64,000 bases of DNA, from positions 62,001-126,000 of the forward strand of contig JAGXIL010000024.1 of assembly GCA_024635655.1 (NCBI GenBank), in the 5' to 3' direction. The first letter of the stretch is position 1, and each line of letters begins with the position of its first letter. Both the position numbers and the translations under genes were made by a program. Positions 53,698-62,469 of the stretch are shown piece after piece. Below the pieces are notes generated by a model. It saw only the letters and a list, made by a program, of their open reading frames with translations. It was not told the origin of the DNA and did no database searches. This stretch comes from Gillisia sp. Its GTDB lineage: Bacteria; Bacteroidota; Bacteroidia; Flavobacteriales; Flavobacteriaceae.

Positions 53698-55275
53698 ATG
53701 AATTATTTTAAAAGTTTTGTACTGTTTTTTGCAGGTTTCCTTTTTGTAATAACATCCTGTAGTGAAGGTGATGAAAGTAAAGTTTCAGCGGAGGCTGGAA
53801 AAACCACTTTATCTTTTGGTGCTATTGTTAATGATCTTTTAGAAGGTAAGCAGGCAATGACCGATTTGCCTCAGTGTGCAGAGGATGAACCTTCTTATGT
53901 GCAGGTTATATTGGCGCAAGGAGAAAATGAGATTGTAGGATCAGCAGACGATCCTTTCAGGATTGACCTGGTACCGGGACAAATATTTACAGAAGAAGTT
54001 CCCGAGCTGGAATTAATTCCGGGAACTTATACCTTAGCGCATTTCGCAGTGTATAATGCTGGGGGCGAAATAATATGGCTGGCTCCCCGGGGAGGGGTTT
54101 TAGCCGGTGCTATTGACAATCCTCTTCCGCTATCCATAGAAATAAATGCCGGAGTGAAAAAATACGTTGATGTGCCGGTATTATGTTTTGACGATCGCAA
54201 TGTTAATGAATATGGATACTTATTTTTCGATTTAAATCCTTCAGAGGCTTTGGAATTTTGTTTTTTTGCCAATTATTGTGATGACGACGGCCGTCATTAT
54301 CCCGCTGCTTTTTCTGTAGATATTTGGATTGGTACAGATAATACCGGAAGGGCGTTGTATTCAGGTTCTGATCCTGAAATGCAGAATTCAGTTTCTACAG
54401 AGGGAGAAGACCCCACTGCAGAGCCCGTGTTTGTAGCGTTACCTAATTTGCCATGGTTTGCTGATTATGAAAATTTCATCTACTACGAGGTTACCCTACT
54501 CGATTGGGAGGGAGTATATGGAGATGTGGAAAACACTGTAATTTCCGGAACGCTTAACCGGAATGATATAATGTCCAATTTTGATGGAGAAAATAATATT
54601 GATTACGAACATTTTAGATTTGGCTGCGGTGCAAATGAAGATGCAGATCAGGACGGAATTCCTGACGCAGAGGATAATTGTATAAATACTTCAAACCCAC
54701 AGCAAACAGATACAGACGAGGATGGGATAGGAGATATTTGTGACAATTGTCCATCAATTTATAATCCCCCTCAGGAAGATTATGATGCAGATGGAACGGG
54801 TGATTTGTGCGATGCAGATGCAGACAGCGATGGAGTACCTAATGATATAGATCAGTGCCCTGCCACTCCTGAGGGCGCTGTAGTCTCAGAAATAGGGTGC
54901 TCACTGGGAACCTGTGTTCGCTATCCGCCTGTTCCCGAAAAATGTTTTCAGGTATACGTTGAAATGACGATAACCACTCATGGATCCCATGATATAATAT
55001 ATCAAAATGAAGTTGTAGGATCTTTATATTTTGACCTATTCGGGATCAATATAACCGAAAATGATGACGACCTCGCAATTCTTATTGGTGCAGGGGAAAA
55101 TACAGAAATTCGTGATGCCGAGATTGTACTACCTGAATATGATAATTCCCGGTGTATTCGATTTGGTTCATTTGAATTTCACACCGTTATTTACGAAGAA
55201 CCGGATTTTCCATTTATAACGGAAATTGAGTTACCTACCACTTTAATTTTCCGGGCTAATATCTGTAATATATAA
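53698..55275 (+). CDS. Lipoprotein with thrombospondin type 3 calcium-binding repeats
   Basis: The protein starts MNYFKSFVLFFAGFLFVITS with a lipobox cysteine (ITSCSEG), so it is probably surface or periplasmic. The first 300 residues are a beta-rich region without known motif. Around residues 315-410 there are four or so thrombospondin type 3 repeats (DADQDGIPDAEDNC, DTDEDGIGDICDNC, DYDADGTGDLCDADADSDG), which bind calcium and usually form a stiff stalk. A final beta domain of about 110 residues follows. Ligand unknown. Start ATG 53698 is taken from the signal peptide. Confidence 0.83.
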   Translation: MNYFKSFVLFFAGFLFVITSCSEGDESKVSAEAGKTTLSFGAIVNDLLEGKQAMTDLPQCAEDEPSYVQVILAQGENEIVGSADDPFRIDLVPGQIFTEEVPELELIPGTYTLAHFAVYNAGGEIIWLAPRGGVLAGAIDNPLPLSIEINAGVKKYVDVPVLCFDDRNVNEYGYLFFDLNPSEALEFCFFANYCDDDGRHYPAAFSVDIWIGTDNTGRALYSGSDPEMQNSVSTEGEDPTAEPVFVALPNLPWFADYENFIYYEVTLLDWEGVYGDVENTVISGTLNRNDIMSNFDGENNIDYEHFRFGCGANEDADQDGIPDAEDNCINTSNPQQTDTDEDGIGDICDNCPSIYNPPQEDYDADGTGDLCDADADSDGVPNDIDQCPATPEGAVVSEIGCSLGTCVRYPPVPEKCFQVYVEMTITTHGSHDIIYQNEVVGSLYFDLFGINITENDDDLAILIGAGENTEIRDAEIVLPEYDNSRCIRFGSFEFHTVIYEEPDFPFITEIELPTTLIFRANICNI

Positions 55276-55296
55276 AGATTTGAACGCATTAAATAG

Positions 55297-55331
55297 GAGT
55301 GGAGTTTGTAACCTCCACTCTTATTTTTTTT
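55297..55331. terminator. Bidirectional terminator after the lipoprotein gene
   Basis: GAGTGGAG (55297-55304) and CTCCACTC (55313-55320) form an 8-bp stem with an 8-base loop, followed by TTATTTTTTTTT. It separates the converging lipoprotein (plus) and esterase (minus) genes. Confidence 0.85.
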
Positions 55332-55343
55332 TGCGAGACTGAA

Positions 55344-55985
55344 TCAAATTACTAATTCAGAAATGATCTTTGTATTCATCTCGTGGCCTCCTTCAAAAGA
55401 AATAATGTTAAGCTTCTCTCCAAAGAGATTTTTAGCCTTTACGTGCTCTTTTGCCAATCGGTCTTCATTTAAATATTCATCCTTTGTTCCGTAAACCATG
55501 GAAACTTTCAGGTTGGTAAGAAACTCAAAATCCTCCTTTTGTAATTCTACCGGGAGTCCGCCGGAGCAAAGGACAAGATGGGAGCACTCAATTTTATTTC
55601 TGGCCACCCAGCGGGCTGCAATTGAAACTCCCTGGGAATAACCCAGAAGGATCAATTTAGGTGCATTTTGAAGTGCTTCAGCAGTATAGACAGCTTCCAG
55701 GTACTCCAGCACATTCTCAATTTCAGCTTCGGTATTTTCTTTGGTGAGCCAGGAGGCTCCTACGTGTTTGTATTCATTGTTCAGGTAATATTTTGATTGG
55801 GCCTGGGGGGCTATGATATAATTTTCATCCGGATCGAGATCCTTGAAATATTTTAAAAAATATCGGCTTAAATATCCAATCCCGTGCAGTACCACCCAAA
55901 CATTTTTCGTGTTGGAAGTAAAAGAGTTTAATGAGCTGTAGGAATTGCTTATTTGGTAAGAAACCTTTTTTTCGGTGGTGTTCAT
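55344..55985 (-). CDS. Alpha/beta-hydrolase, phospholipase/carboxylesterase type
   Basis: The 213-residue protein has an early WVVLHGIGYLSRYFLKYF (oxyanion region), the nucleophile elbow LLGYSQGVSIAARW with the catalytic Ser, MVYGTKDEYLNEDR with the Asp, and FEGGHEMN with the His, a complete triad. No signal peptide, so it is cytoplasmic. Substrate unknown. It is divergent from the menaquinone genes by 43 bases. Confidence 0.88.
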   Translation of the reverse strand: MNTTEKKVSYQISNSYSSLNSFTSNTKNVWVVLHGIGYLSRYFLKYFKDLDPDENYIIAPQAQSKYYLNNEYKHVGASWLTKENTEAEIENVLEYLEAVYTAEALQNAPKLILLGYSQGVSIAARWVARNKIECSHLVLCSGGLPVELQKEDFEFLTNLKVSMVYGTKDEYLNEDRLAKEHVKAKNLFGEKLNIISFEGGHEMNTKIISELVI

Positions 55986-56028
55986 ATGTATGCTTTTGTA
56001 TTTTTACAAAGTAAACAACTTTATAAGC

Positions 56029-56451
56029 ATGAAGAAAGAAGAAATACTGGCAAAATGCAGGGAAATGTCTAAGGATACTTTGATGGAAACCCTCAATATC
56101 GAATTCATTGACCTTGGTGAAGATTTTGTGCTTGCAAAAATGCCGGTGACATCCAAAGTGCATCAGCCGGATGGAGTCTTACACGGCGGAGCTACAGTAG
56201 CCCTGGCAGAAAGTGTTGGCAGTGTGGCATCACATATCTTTCTCGATTCTTCTGAATTTTTTATCCGGGGGATCGAGATATCCGCGAACCATATAAAGAG
56301 CATTTCTGAAGGTGACGTTTACGCAAAAGCAACCTTTTTACACAAAGGAAGAACTACCCAGCTTTGGAACATCAGGATTACCGATGAAGATGACAATCTC
56401 ATATCCATTGTTAAACTTACTACCATCTCATTACCCAAAAAAAAGCAATAA
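56029..56451 (+). CDS. menI: Hotdog-fold acyl-CoA thioesterase, probably 1,4-dihydroxy-2-naphthoyl-CoA hydrolase
   Basis: The 140-residue protein has the PaaI-type motif HQPDGVLHGGATVALAESVG with the catalytic acidic residue, and RGIEISANHIKSI. ATG 56029 is preferred; an earlier ATG at 55975 would add an odd hydrophobic stretch over the promoter. Its stop shares one base with menF and the cluster continues with menD and menB, so hydrolysis of the MenB product is the likely role, by context. Confidence 0.83.
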   Translation: MKKEEILAKCREMSKDTLMETLNIEFIDLGEDFVLAKMPVTSKVHQPDGVLHGGATVALAESVGSVASHIFLDSSEFFIRGIEISANHIKSISEGDVYAKATFLHKGRTTQLWNIRITDEDDNLISIVKLTTISLPKKKQ

Positions 56452-57674
56452 TGGATTTAGAAGATTTTTTTCAGCGGCTGGAAGAACAAATGGAGAAAAA
56501 TTTGCCGTTTGTTGCTTACCATGCACAGGGACCCAATAACGGAAAAGTCCAGGCATTACTACAGGATAATTCCAAACTATATAACACAAAAACTTATTTT
56601 GAAAGCGGATTTGTCTTTGCGCCTTTTAATGAGCAAACCGAGAATGTATTTATTCCCAGGGAAAATTCTGAATATCTGGAAACTATTTTTAAACACGAGA
56701 ATACGCTGGATTTATCCCCCGCCATAGATTATTCCAACTCCCGGGCCATTAAAGAAAAAGAACTACATATTGACCTGGTCCAGCGAGGAATTGACACCAT
56801 TAAAGAAGGAAATTTGAAAAAGGTGGTGCTTTCCAGAAGAGAAACATTGGAAATTGGAAAACAGAACCCCCTGGAGCTTTTTCAAAGATTGCTTAAAAAA
56901 TATCCTTCAGCTTATGTTTATCTCTTTCATCACCCTTTGGTAGGCACCTGGCTTGGTGCTACCCCGGAGAAGCTCCTGGAAGTGGAACGGAACAGGTTCA
57001 GGACCATGGCTCTTGCCGGTACACAGATCTATCGTGGAACCGAAGAGGTAGAATGGGGTGATAAAGAAAAGGAGGAGCAAAAAATAGTTACAGATTTTGT
57101 TGTGGATAAGCTACAGGGATCATTAAAGAATATCCAAACCCAGGGCCCCTACACTACAGTTGCCGGAAATTTACTGCATTTAAGAACAGACATTACAGGG
57201 GAAATTGATGTGGTGAATAATAAACCTAATACAGAAGAAATGGATCCCCGTAGAGACGCGATGCATCACGTTTCTATGGGGGGCGGGATACTGAAAAATA
57301 TAATTTCTGCCATTCATCCTACCCCTGCAATTTGTGGCCTTCCAAGGGATCTGGCAAAACGATTTATACTTGGAAATGAAAATTATGACAGAGAGTTTTA
57401 TACAGGATTTCTTGGGGAGATAAATATGAAACAGGAAATCAAGAGGAGCAGTAACAGGAGGAATCAGGAGAATCAGGCTTATGCCGCACATATACCACGA
57501 ACTTCTCTATATGTAAACCTACGGTGCCTGAAACTTGAGAAATATGTGGTTCATATTTTTGTTGGAGGAGGAATTACCGCAGAAAGTGTACCTGCTGCAG
57601 AATGGGAGGAAACTCAAAACAAAGCTGGTACTATGAAAGCTGTACTGGATATGTTGGACAGAAAGGCAGGCTGA
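56451..57674 (+). CDS. menF: Isochorismate synthase
   Basis: The 407-residue chorismate-binding enzyme has VVLSRRETLEIG, YLFHHPLVGTWLGATPEKLL, MALAGTQIYRGTEEVEWGDK, HPTPAICGLPRD and YTGFLGEINM, the usual blocks of isochorismate and salicylate synthases. It makes isochorismate for menaquinone. The menD and menB neighbours exclude siderophore use as the main role. One-base overlap with the thioesterase gene. Confidence 0.94.
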   Translation: MDLEDFFQRLEEQMEKNLPFVAYHAQGPNNGKVQALLQDNSKLYNTKTYFESGFVFAPFNEQTENVFIPRENSEYLETIFKHENTLDLSPAIDYSNSRAIKEKELHIDLVQRGIDTIKEGNLKKVVLSRRETLEIGKQNPLELFQRLLKKYPSAYVYLFHHPLVGTWLGATPEKLLEVERNRFRTMALAGTQIYRGTEEVEWGDKEKEEQKIVTDFVVDKLQGSLKNIQTQGPYTTVAGNLLHLRTDITGEIDVVNNKPNTEEMDPRRDAMHHVSMGGGILKNIISAIHPTPAICGLPRDLAKRFILGNENYDREFYTGFLGEINMKQEIKRSSNRRNQENQAYAAHIPRTSLYVNLRCLKLEKYVVHIFVGGGITAESVPAAEWEETQNKAGTMKAVLDMLDRKAG

Positions 57675-57775
57675 TAAATTTTTTATTATTGTATTTTTGA
57701 TGTATATGAAACCGGTTCAACCTGAAGCTACCTTAGAAATTAAGCAGGAACCATTAATATAAGAAACAAGCATCT

Positions 57776-59509
57776 GTGAAATACTCTAAAATTCCTGTTG
57801 CACAATCAATAGTGACACTTTGTGTGGCAAAAAATATAAAACACGTTGTGATCTCCCCGGGTTCAAGAAATGCCCCTTTGACCATAGGTTTTACTCATCA
57901 TCCCGAGATCAGATCTTACAGTATAGTTGATGAACGCTGCGCTGCTTTTATGGCCCTGGGAATGGCTCAGCAGTTACAGCAGCCGGTCGCTTTGGTTTGC
58001 ACTTCGGGGTCGGCTTTACTAAATTATTATCCTGCTGTTGCAGAAGCATTTTACAGTGATATTCCCCTTGTGGTAATTTCAGCGGACAGGCCTATTGAAC
58101 GAATCGATATTGGGGACGGACAAACCATCAGGCAAAAGAATGTTTTTGAGAATCACATTTTATATTCGGCTAATTTACATTCTGAGATTGTACTGGAGCA
58201 AACGTATGCAGATAAAAAACTTCAGCAGAAACAGTTTGAATCCCAAAAGCACAATCAGCGGGAGATCAATCTGGCATTGAATAAGGCTTTGGAAGAAAAG
58301 GGACCGGTGCATATCAATGTACCGTTTTATGAGCCTTTATACGATATGGTTGATGAACTTTCAGTAAAGCCCCTGGAAATACTTCCCGAGATCAATGAAA
58401 GAGAATATTCAGAAAAAGAGCTGAAGCCTTATGGAGAGCTTTGGAACAGAGCAAAGCGCAAAATAGTTATCGTGGGTGTGATGCATCCAAACGCAGTAGA
58501 GCAGCAGTACCTGGAAAGGCTGGCGAAGGACGAATCGGTTTTGGTGTTTACGGAAACCACTTCCAATCTTCAGCACCCGGAATTCTTTTCCCGGATCGAC
58601 ACTTTGATAGGACCAATAGAACGATCTGAAGATGCTGAAGAACAATTCAAAGCGCTGCAGCCGGATATCCTTTTGACTTTTGGGGGAATGATCATATCCA
58701 AAAAGATCAAATCTTTCCTGCGTAATTACCAGCCCAATCATCACTGGCACGTGGATCCTAAAAAGGCATATAATACCTTTTTTTGTTTAAATAAACATTT
58801 TGAAACTGCGCCGAATTCTTTTTTTAGATCCTTTTTGCCGTTGATCGAAACCGGCAGCGGAAATTATGCTACACACTGGAAATCAATAAAGAAAAAGCGG
58901 CAGGGGCGGCATGACACATACGTGGAGCAGATCCCTTATTCCGATTTTAAGGCGATGCAGGCCATTGTTCCCGCAGTTCCGAAGAATTATAATGTGCAAC
59001 TGGGAAACAGCGCCACGGTGAGATATGCGCAGCTGTTTAAATGGGATGAGTCACAAAAACTTTTTTGTAACCGGGGCACCAGCGGGATCGACGGTAGCGT
59101 ATCAACGGCAGTAGGAGCAGCTGTCATCAAAGATGAGCCAACCTTGCTAATATGTGGTGACCTTAGCTTTTTTTACGACAGTAACGGGCTGTGGAACAAC
59201 TATATTCCTGAGAATTTCAGGATCATCATTCTTAATAATGAGGGTGGCGGAATTTTTAGAATATTGCCGGGGAACAAAAACACAGCAAATTTTGACACCT
59301 ATTTTGAAACTACCCATCAGCTGAATGCAAAACCGCTATGTGAGCTGTTTGGTTTCGAATATTTTTCAGCAAAAGATTCCGAAGATATTGAAGGACAATT
59401 ACAGGAGTTCTTTAAAAATTCAGAAAAGCCAAAATTGCTTGAGATATTTACTCCGCGAAAGGTCAATGATGAAGTTTTACTGGAGTATTTCAGTTTTATG
59501 AAATCCTAA
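57776..59509 (+). CDS. menD: MenD (SEPHCHC synthase)
   Basis: MenD uses thiamine diphosphate to add 2-oxoglutarate-derived succinyl to isochorismate. The 577-residue protein begins YSKIPVAQSIVTLCVAKNIK, then VISPGSRNAPLTIGFTHHPE and VDERCAAFMALGMAQQ with the catalytic Glu, and has CNRGTSGIDGSVSTAVGAA and ICGDLSFFYDSNGLWNN as the cofactor region. Initiation is at GTG 57776. It follows menF by 101 bases. Confidence 0.95.
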   Translation: MKYSKIPVAQSIVTLCVAKNIKHVVISPGSRNAPLTIGFTHHPEIRSYSIVDERCAAFMALGMAQQLQQPVALVCTSGSALLNYYPAVAEAFYSDIPLVVISADRPIERIDIGDGQTIRQKNVFENHILYSANLHSEIVLEQTYADKKLQQKQFESQKHNQREINLALNKALEEKGPVHINVPFYEPLYDMVDELSVKPLEILPEINEREYSEKELKPYGELWNRAKRKIVIVGVMHPNAVEQQYLERLAKDESVLVFTETTSNLQHPEFFSRIDTLIGPIERSEDAEEQFKALQPDILLTFGGMIISKKIKSFLRNYQPNHHWHVDPKKAYNTFFCLNKHFETAPNSFFRSFLPLIETGSGNYATHWKSIKKKRQGRHDTYVEQIPYSDFKAMQAIVPAVPKNYNVQLGNSATVRYAQLFKWDESQKLFCNRGTSGIDGSVSTAVGAAVIKDEPTLLICGDLSFFYDSNGLWNNYIPENFRIIILNNEGGGIFRILPGNKNTANFDTYFETTHQLNAKPLCELFGFEYFSAKDSEDIEGQLQEFFKNSEKPKLLEIFTPRKVNDEVLLEYFSFMKS

Positions 59510-59574
59510 TCAAAAGTATACTTTCATAATAATCTGTTATATTAAAGTATCTTTACATTTTTAAATATAAAGCT

Positions 59575-60420
59575 ATGTTGAGCATTGGGGAATACCATAC
59601 CATGAAAATTGACCGGGATACAGAACCTGGTCTGTTCTTAAGAAATGAAGCGGGGGATGAGGTTTTACTTCCCAATAAATACAAACCGGAGTCCTTTGAC
59701 ATTGGCGATGAAATTCAGGTTTTTGTATATCTTGATCACCAGGAACGGCCGGTTGCAACCACCCTTACTCCTTATGTAAAGCTGGATGAATTTGCCTATT
59801 TAAAATGTGTGGAAGTAAGTGATATTGGAGCATTTTTAGATTGGGGTCTTGAAAAACATCTTTTTGTTCCTTACAGAGAAATGGCTTCCAAGATGCGAAA
59901 AGGAAGCTGGTATCTTGTATTTTGTTATCTGGATGAAGAGACCGGAAGACTGGTGGCTTCAAGTAAGACCAACGCTTTTCTCGATAACCGCGAGATCACG
60001 GTAGAACCTTTTGAGGAAGTTGAAATCATCGTGGCCAATCCTACAGATCTAGGATTTAATGTCATAGTAAACGAAATACACCAGGGACTGATTTTCAAGG
60101 ACGATGTTTTCCAGGAACTTCAGCCGGGAGAGCGATTAAAAGCATGGGTGAAAAAGACCAGGCCTGACGGGAAAATTGATGTAACGCTTCAGCGGCCTGG
60201 TTACCGAAGTATTGAACCCAATGCCCAGGAAGTATTGAACGAATTGTCTTTAAAGGGAGGGTTTTTGCCTCTGCATGATAAATCTTCTCCAGACGAAATC
60301 CAGAAGGTGCTTCAAATGAGTAAAAAAAGCTTTAAAAAAGCAGTAGGCACATTATTTAAACAACGGCAGATAGAGATCAAAGAAGACGGGATACATTTGT
60401 TGAAGGATCAGGATCAATAG
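59575..60420 (+). CDS. cvfB: S1-domain RNA-binding protein, CvfB family
   Basis: The 281-residue protein has several S1-like beta barrels (FLRNEAGDEVLLPNKY; SDIGAFLDWGLEKHLFVPYR; HQGLIFKDDVFQELQPGERL) and a C-terminal winged helix (DEIQKVLQMSKKSFKKAVGT). CvfB proteins bind RNA and affect virulence and stress genes in Firmicutes; the role in Bacteroidota is not established. It lies between menD and menB and its last seven bases overlap the end of the converging gene. Confidence 0.9.
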   Translation: MLSIGEYHTMKIDRDTEPGLFLRNEAGDEVLLPNKYKPESFDIGDEIQVFVYLDHQERPVATTLTPYVKLDEFAYLKCVEVSDIGAFLDWGLEKHLFVPYREMASKMRKGSWYLVFCYLDEETGRLVASSKTNAFLDNREITVEPFEEVEIIVANPTDLGFNVIVNEIHQGLIFKDDVFQELQPGERLKAWVKKTRPDGKIDVTLQRPGYRSIEPNAQEVLNELSLKGGFLPLHDKSSPDEIQKVLQMSKKSFKKAVGTLFKQRQIEIKEDGIHLLKDQDQ

Positions 60421-60932
60421 TAGTATCCGTAGCCACGGCCTGTGCGGTAAAAAGGATTGTAGGAATTAAAATAACTGGCGCCGGTAACATCGGCGGCATT
60501 TCTATACACTGAATTCCGCGTAGCTCTTCCGGGCATATCCGGACTAAAGGACTGATTGTAAAATCTGGGAGTCATGCTAAAGGTTTCTTCGCCCTTAGCC
60601 GTAGAACTATTGGTCAATTTAGGAAGTTGAACCGGGGGTGCAAATTCAATATAACGGGTCTTCATTCGTTCTTCCCTTGCCATTACTGCAGCCATATCAA
60701 CTTCTCTTCTTACATTTTGGGTATTAAAATTCACAGTTCGAATTCTAAAATTGCCGGTATTGGGAATTTCAGGAGAAAGGTTGGATAAGGAAGGCCTGAT
60801 TTCAATTCTTTGAATAAGCAATTCCCGCGGAACTTCAGATATAATTGAAATTTCAGGTACAGCCGGTTTTTCCTGGGCGCTACCTGCATAGGAGAATATA
60901 ATTAGAAAAAGGAGCAATCCTATTTTATTCAT
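60414..60932 (-). CDS. Exported protein with a Gly/Tyr-rich C terminus, unknown function
   Basis: The 172-residue protein has a signal peptide (KIGLLLFLIIFSYAGSAQ) and a low-complexity body rich in Pro, Arg, Asn and Ser, ending RTGRGYGYYY. No domain is recognised. It is convergent with cvfB, overlapping its stop by seven bases, and is the only minus-strand gene within the menaquinone cluster. A secreted or envelope-associated structural role is possible. Confidence 0.7.
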   Translation of the reverse strand: MNKIGLLLFLIIFSYAGSAQEKPAVPEISIISEVPRELLIQRIEIRPSLSNLSPEIPNTGNFRIRTVNFNTQNVRREVDMAAVMAREERMKTRYIEFAPPVQLPKLTNSSTAKGEETFSMTPRFYNQSFSPDMPGRATRNSVYRNAADVTGASYFNSYNPFYRTGRGYGYYY

Positions 60933-61114
60933 TTCCTGAGTTTTCTCAAATATATCAAGAATTGTGCAAATTAATAAAGCGCATCATCTTTATATTCTGT
61001 TTAACTCCTTTTCCTGAAAGAGTAGTATACCAAGCTATAAGTTATTCTTAAGTAGCTGCTGATTCCTCCTGTATATTAACTTTAATATTATATTTTTACT
61101 TTAAAAGAAAGTAT

Positions 61115-61954
61115 ATGGATACCATTGAGTGGAAAACAGTAAAAGAATATGAGGATATCACGTATAAAAAATCCAACGGAGTTGCCCGTATTGCCTTTAA
61201 CCGGCCCGATGTTCGGAATGCTTTCCGACCAAAAACTACCAGTGAATTATTTGAAGCATTTTATGATGCACAGGAGGATACCTCTATTGGAGTGGTGCTG
61301 CTATCTGCAGAAGGGCCCTCTTCTAAGGATGGGGTTTATTCCTTTTGCAGTGGGGGAGATCAAAAAGCACGGGGACATCAGGGATACGTGGGAGAAGACG
61401 GAATGCACCGGCTGAATATCCTTGAGGTACAACGTCTTATTCGTTTCATGCCAAAAGCGGTTATTGCGGTGGTACCGGGCTGGGCAGTAGGAGGTGGCCA
61501 TAGTTTACACGTGGTATGTGATCTTACTCTTGCCAGCAAGGAACATGCTATCTTCAAACAAACAGATGCCGATGTTACCAGTTTCGATGGGGGATACGGA
61601 TCTGCTTACCTGGCTAAAATGGTGGGTCAAAAAAGAGCCAGGGAGATCTTCTTTTTAGGAAGAAATTATTCTGCACAGGAAGCTTTTGAAATGGGAATGG
61701 TGAATGCTGTAATTCCGCATGAGGAACTTGAAGATACTGCGTATGAGTGGGCTCAGGAAATTTTAGCCAAATCACCAACATCCATAAAGATGCTGAAATT
61801 TGCTATGAACCTTACCGATGATGGAATGGTTGGGCAGCAGGTTTTTGCCGGAGAAGCCACCCGTTTGGCTTATATGACCGAGGAAGCCAAAGAAGGCCGG
61901 GATGCTTTTCTCGAAAAACGCAAACCGAATTTTGAAAAGAAATGGCTGCCTTAA
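61115..61954 (+). CDS. menB: 1,4-dihydroxy-2-naphthoyl-CoA synthase
   Basis: The crotonase-family protein (279 aa) has IAFNRPDVRNAFRPKTTSEL, FCSGGDQKARGHQGYVG, the oxyanion region VVPGWAVGGGHSLHVVCDLT, and KQTDADVTSFDGGYGSAYLA with the MenB-specific Asp-Gly-Gly-Tyr-Gly. It closes o-succinylbenzoyl-CoA to the naphthoyl-CoA ring. Its stop shares one base with the next gene. Confidence 0.97.
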   Translation: MDTIEWKTVKEYEDITYKKSNGVARIAFNRPDVRNAFRPKTTSELFEAFYDAQEDTSIGVVLLSAEGPSSKDGVYSFCSGGDQKARGHQGYVGEDGMHRLNILEVQRLIRFMPKAVIAVVPGWAVGGGHSLHVVCDLTLASKEHAIFKQTDADVTSFDGGYGSAYLAKMVGQKRAREIFFLGRNYSAQEAFEMGMVNAVIPHEELEDTAYEWAQEILAKSPTSIKMLKFAMNLTDDGMVGQQVFAGEATRLAYMTEEAKEGRDAFLEKRKPNFEKKWLP

Positions 61955-62469
61955 TGGAAAATTTCAGTAATAATATTATTGATATCAACTCCCTTCCACA
62001 ATATGAAGACGTTGAATTTCAATCGATATCAGGAAAATACCTTTTGAAATCAAATATACAGACGGGGATTTTTATGGTGGTGGTACTGGTGATATGGGGC
62101 TTCTTTTTCTTTTACGGAGCCAATCCATATTCCCTCTGGCTTGCTTTATTTGCAATTCTGCTGTATTTCGCATTTCGTTTCTGGAATAATTATAAGCTTC
62201 AGCAAAATTACGGATATGCACTCAGAGATAAGGATATTCTCTATCGCCGGGGGTTTATGGTAAGTTCTACTACTGTGGTTCCGTTCAACAGGGTGCAGCA
62301 TGTCTCTGTTTCCAGAGATGTGCTGGATAAGATGCTGGATCTGTCTTCAGTGCAGGTATTTACAGCAGGAGGCAGTGGAAGTGATATTGGAATTCCGGGG
62401 CTTAACCCGCAACTAGCTGTTCAGCTAAAGGATGCCCTTGCGGCTAAGCTTTCAGAAAATGGATCCTGA
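61954..62469 (+). CDS. Bacterial PH-domain membrane protein (YdbS-like)
   Basis: The 171-residue protein has two membrane helices (about residues 32-70, GIFMVVVLVIWGFFFFYG and LWLALFAILLYFAF) followed by a bPH_2 domain (GYALRDKDILYRRGFMVSST; VPFNRVQHVSVSRDVLDKML; VQVFTAGGSGSDIGIPGL). ATG 61954 is chosen since it overlaps the menB stop (TAATG). In Bacillus and others YdbS pairs with YdbT, and the larger partner follows here, overlapping by 11 bases. Function unknown. Confidence 0.88.
   Translation: MENFSNNIIDINSLPQYEDVEFQSISGKYLLKSNIQTGIFMVVVLVIWGFFFFYGANPYSLWLALFAILLYFAFRFWNNYKLQQNYGYALRDKDILYRRGFMVSSTTVVPFNRVQHVSVSRDVLDKMLDLSSVQVFTAGGSGSDIGIPGLNPQLAVQLKDALAAKLSENGS

Noticed and set aside
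53698-55275. Polysaccharide utilisation locus involving the lipoprotein
   Set aside because: There is no SusC/SusD pair or glycoside hydrolase in the neighbourhood.
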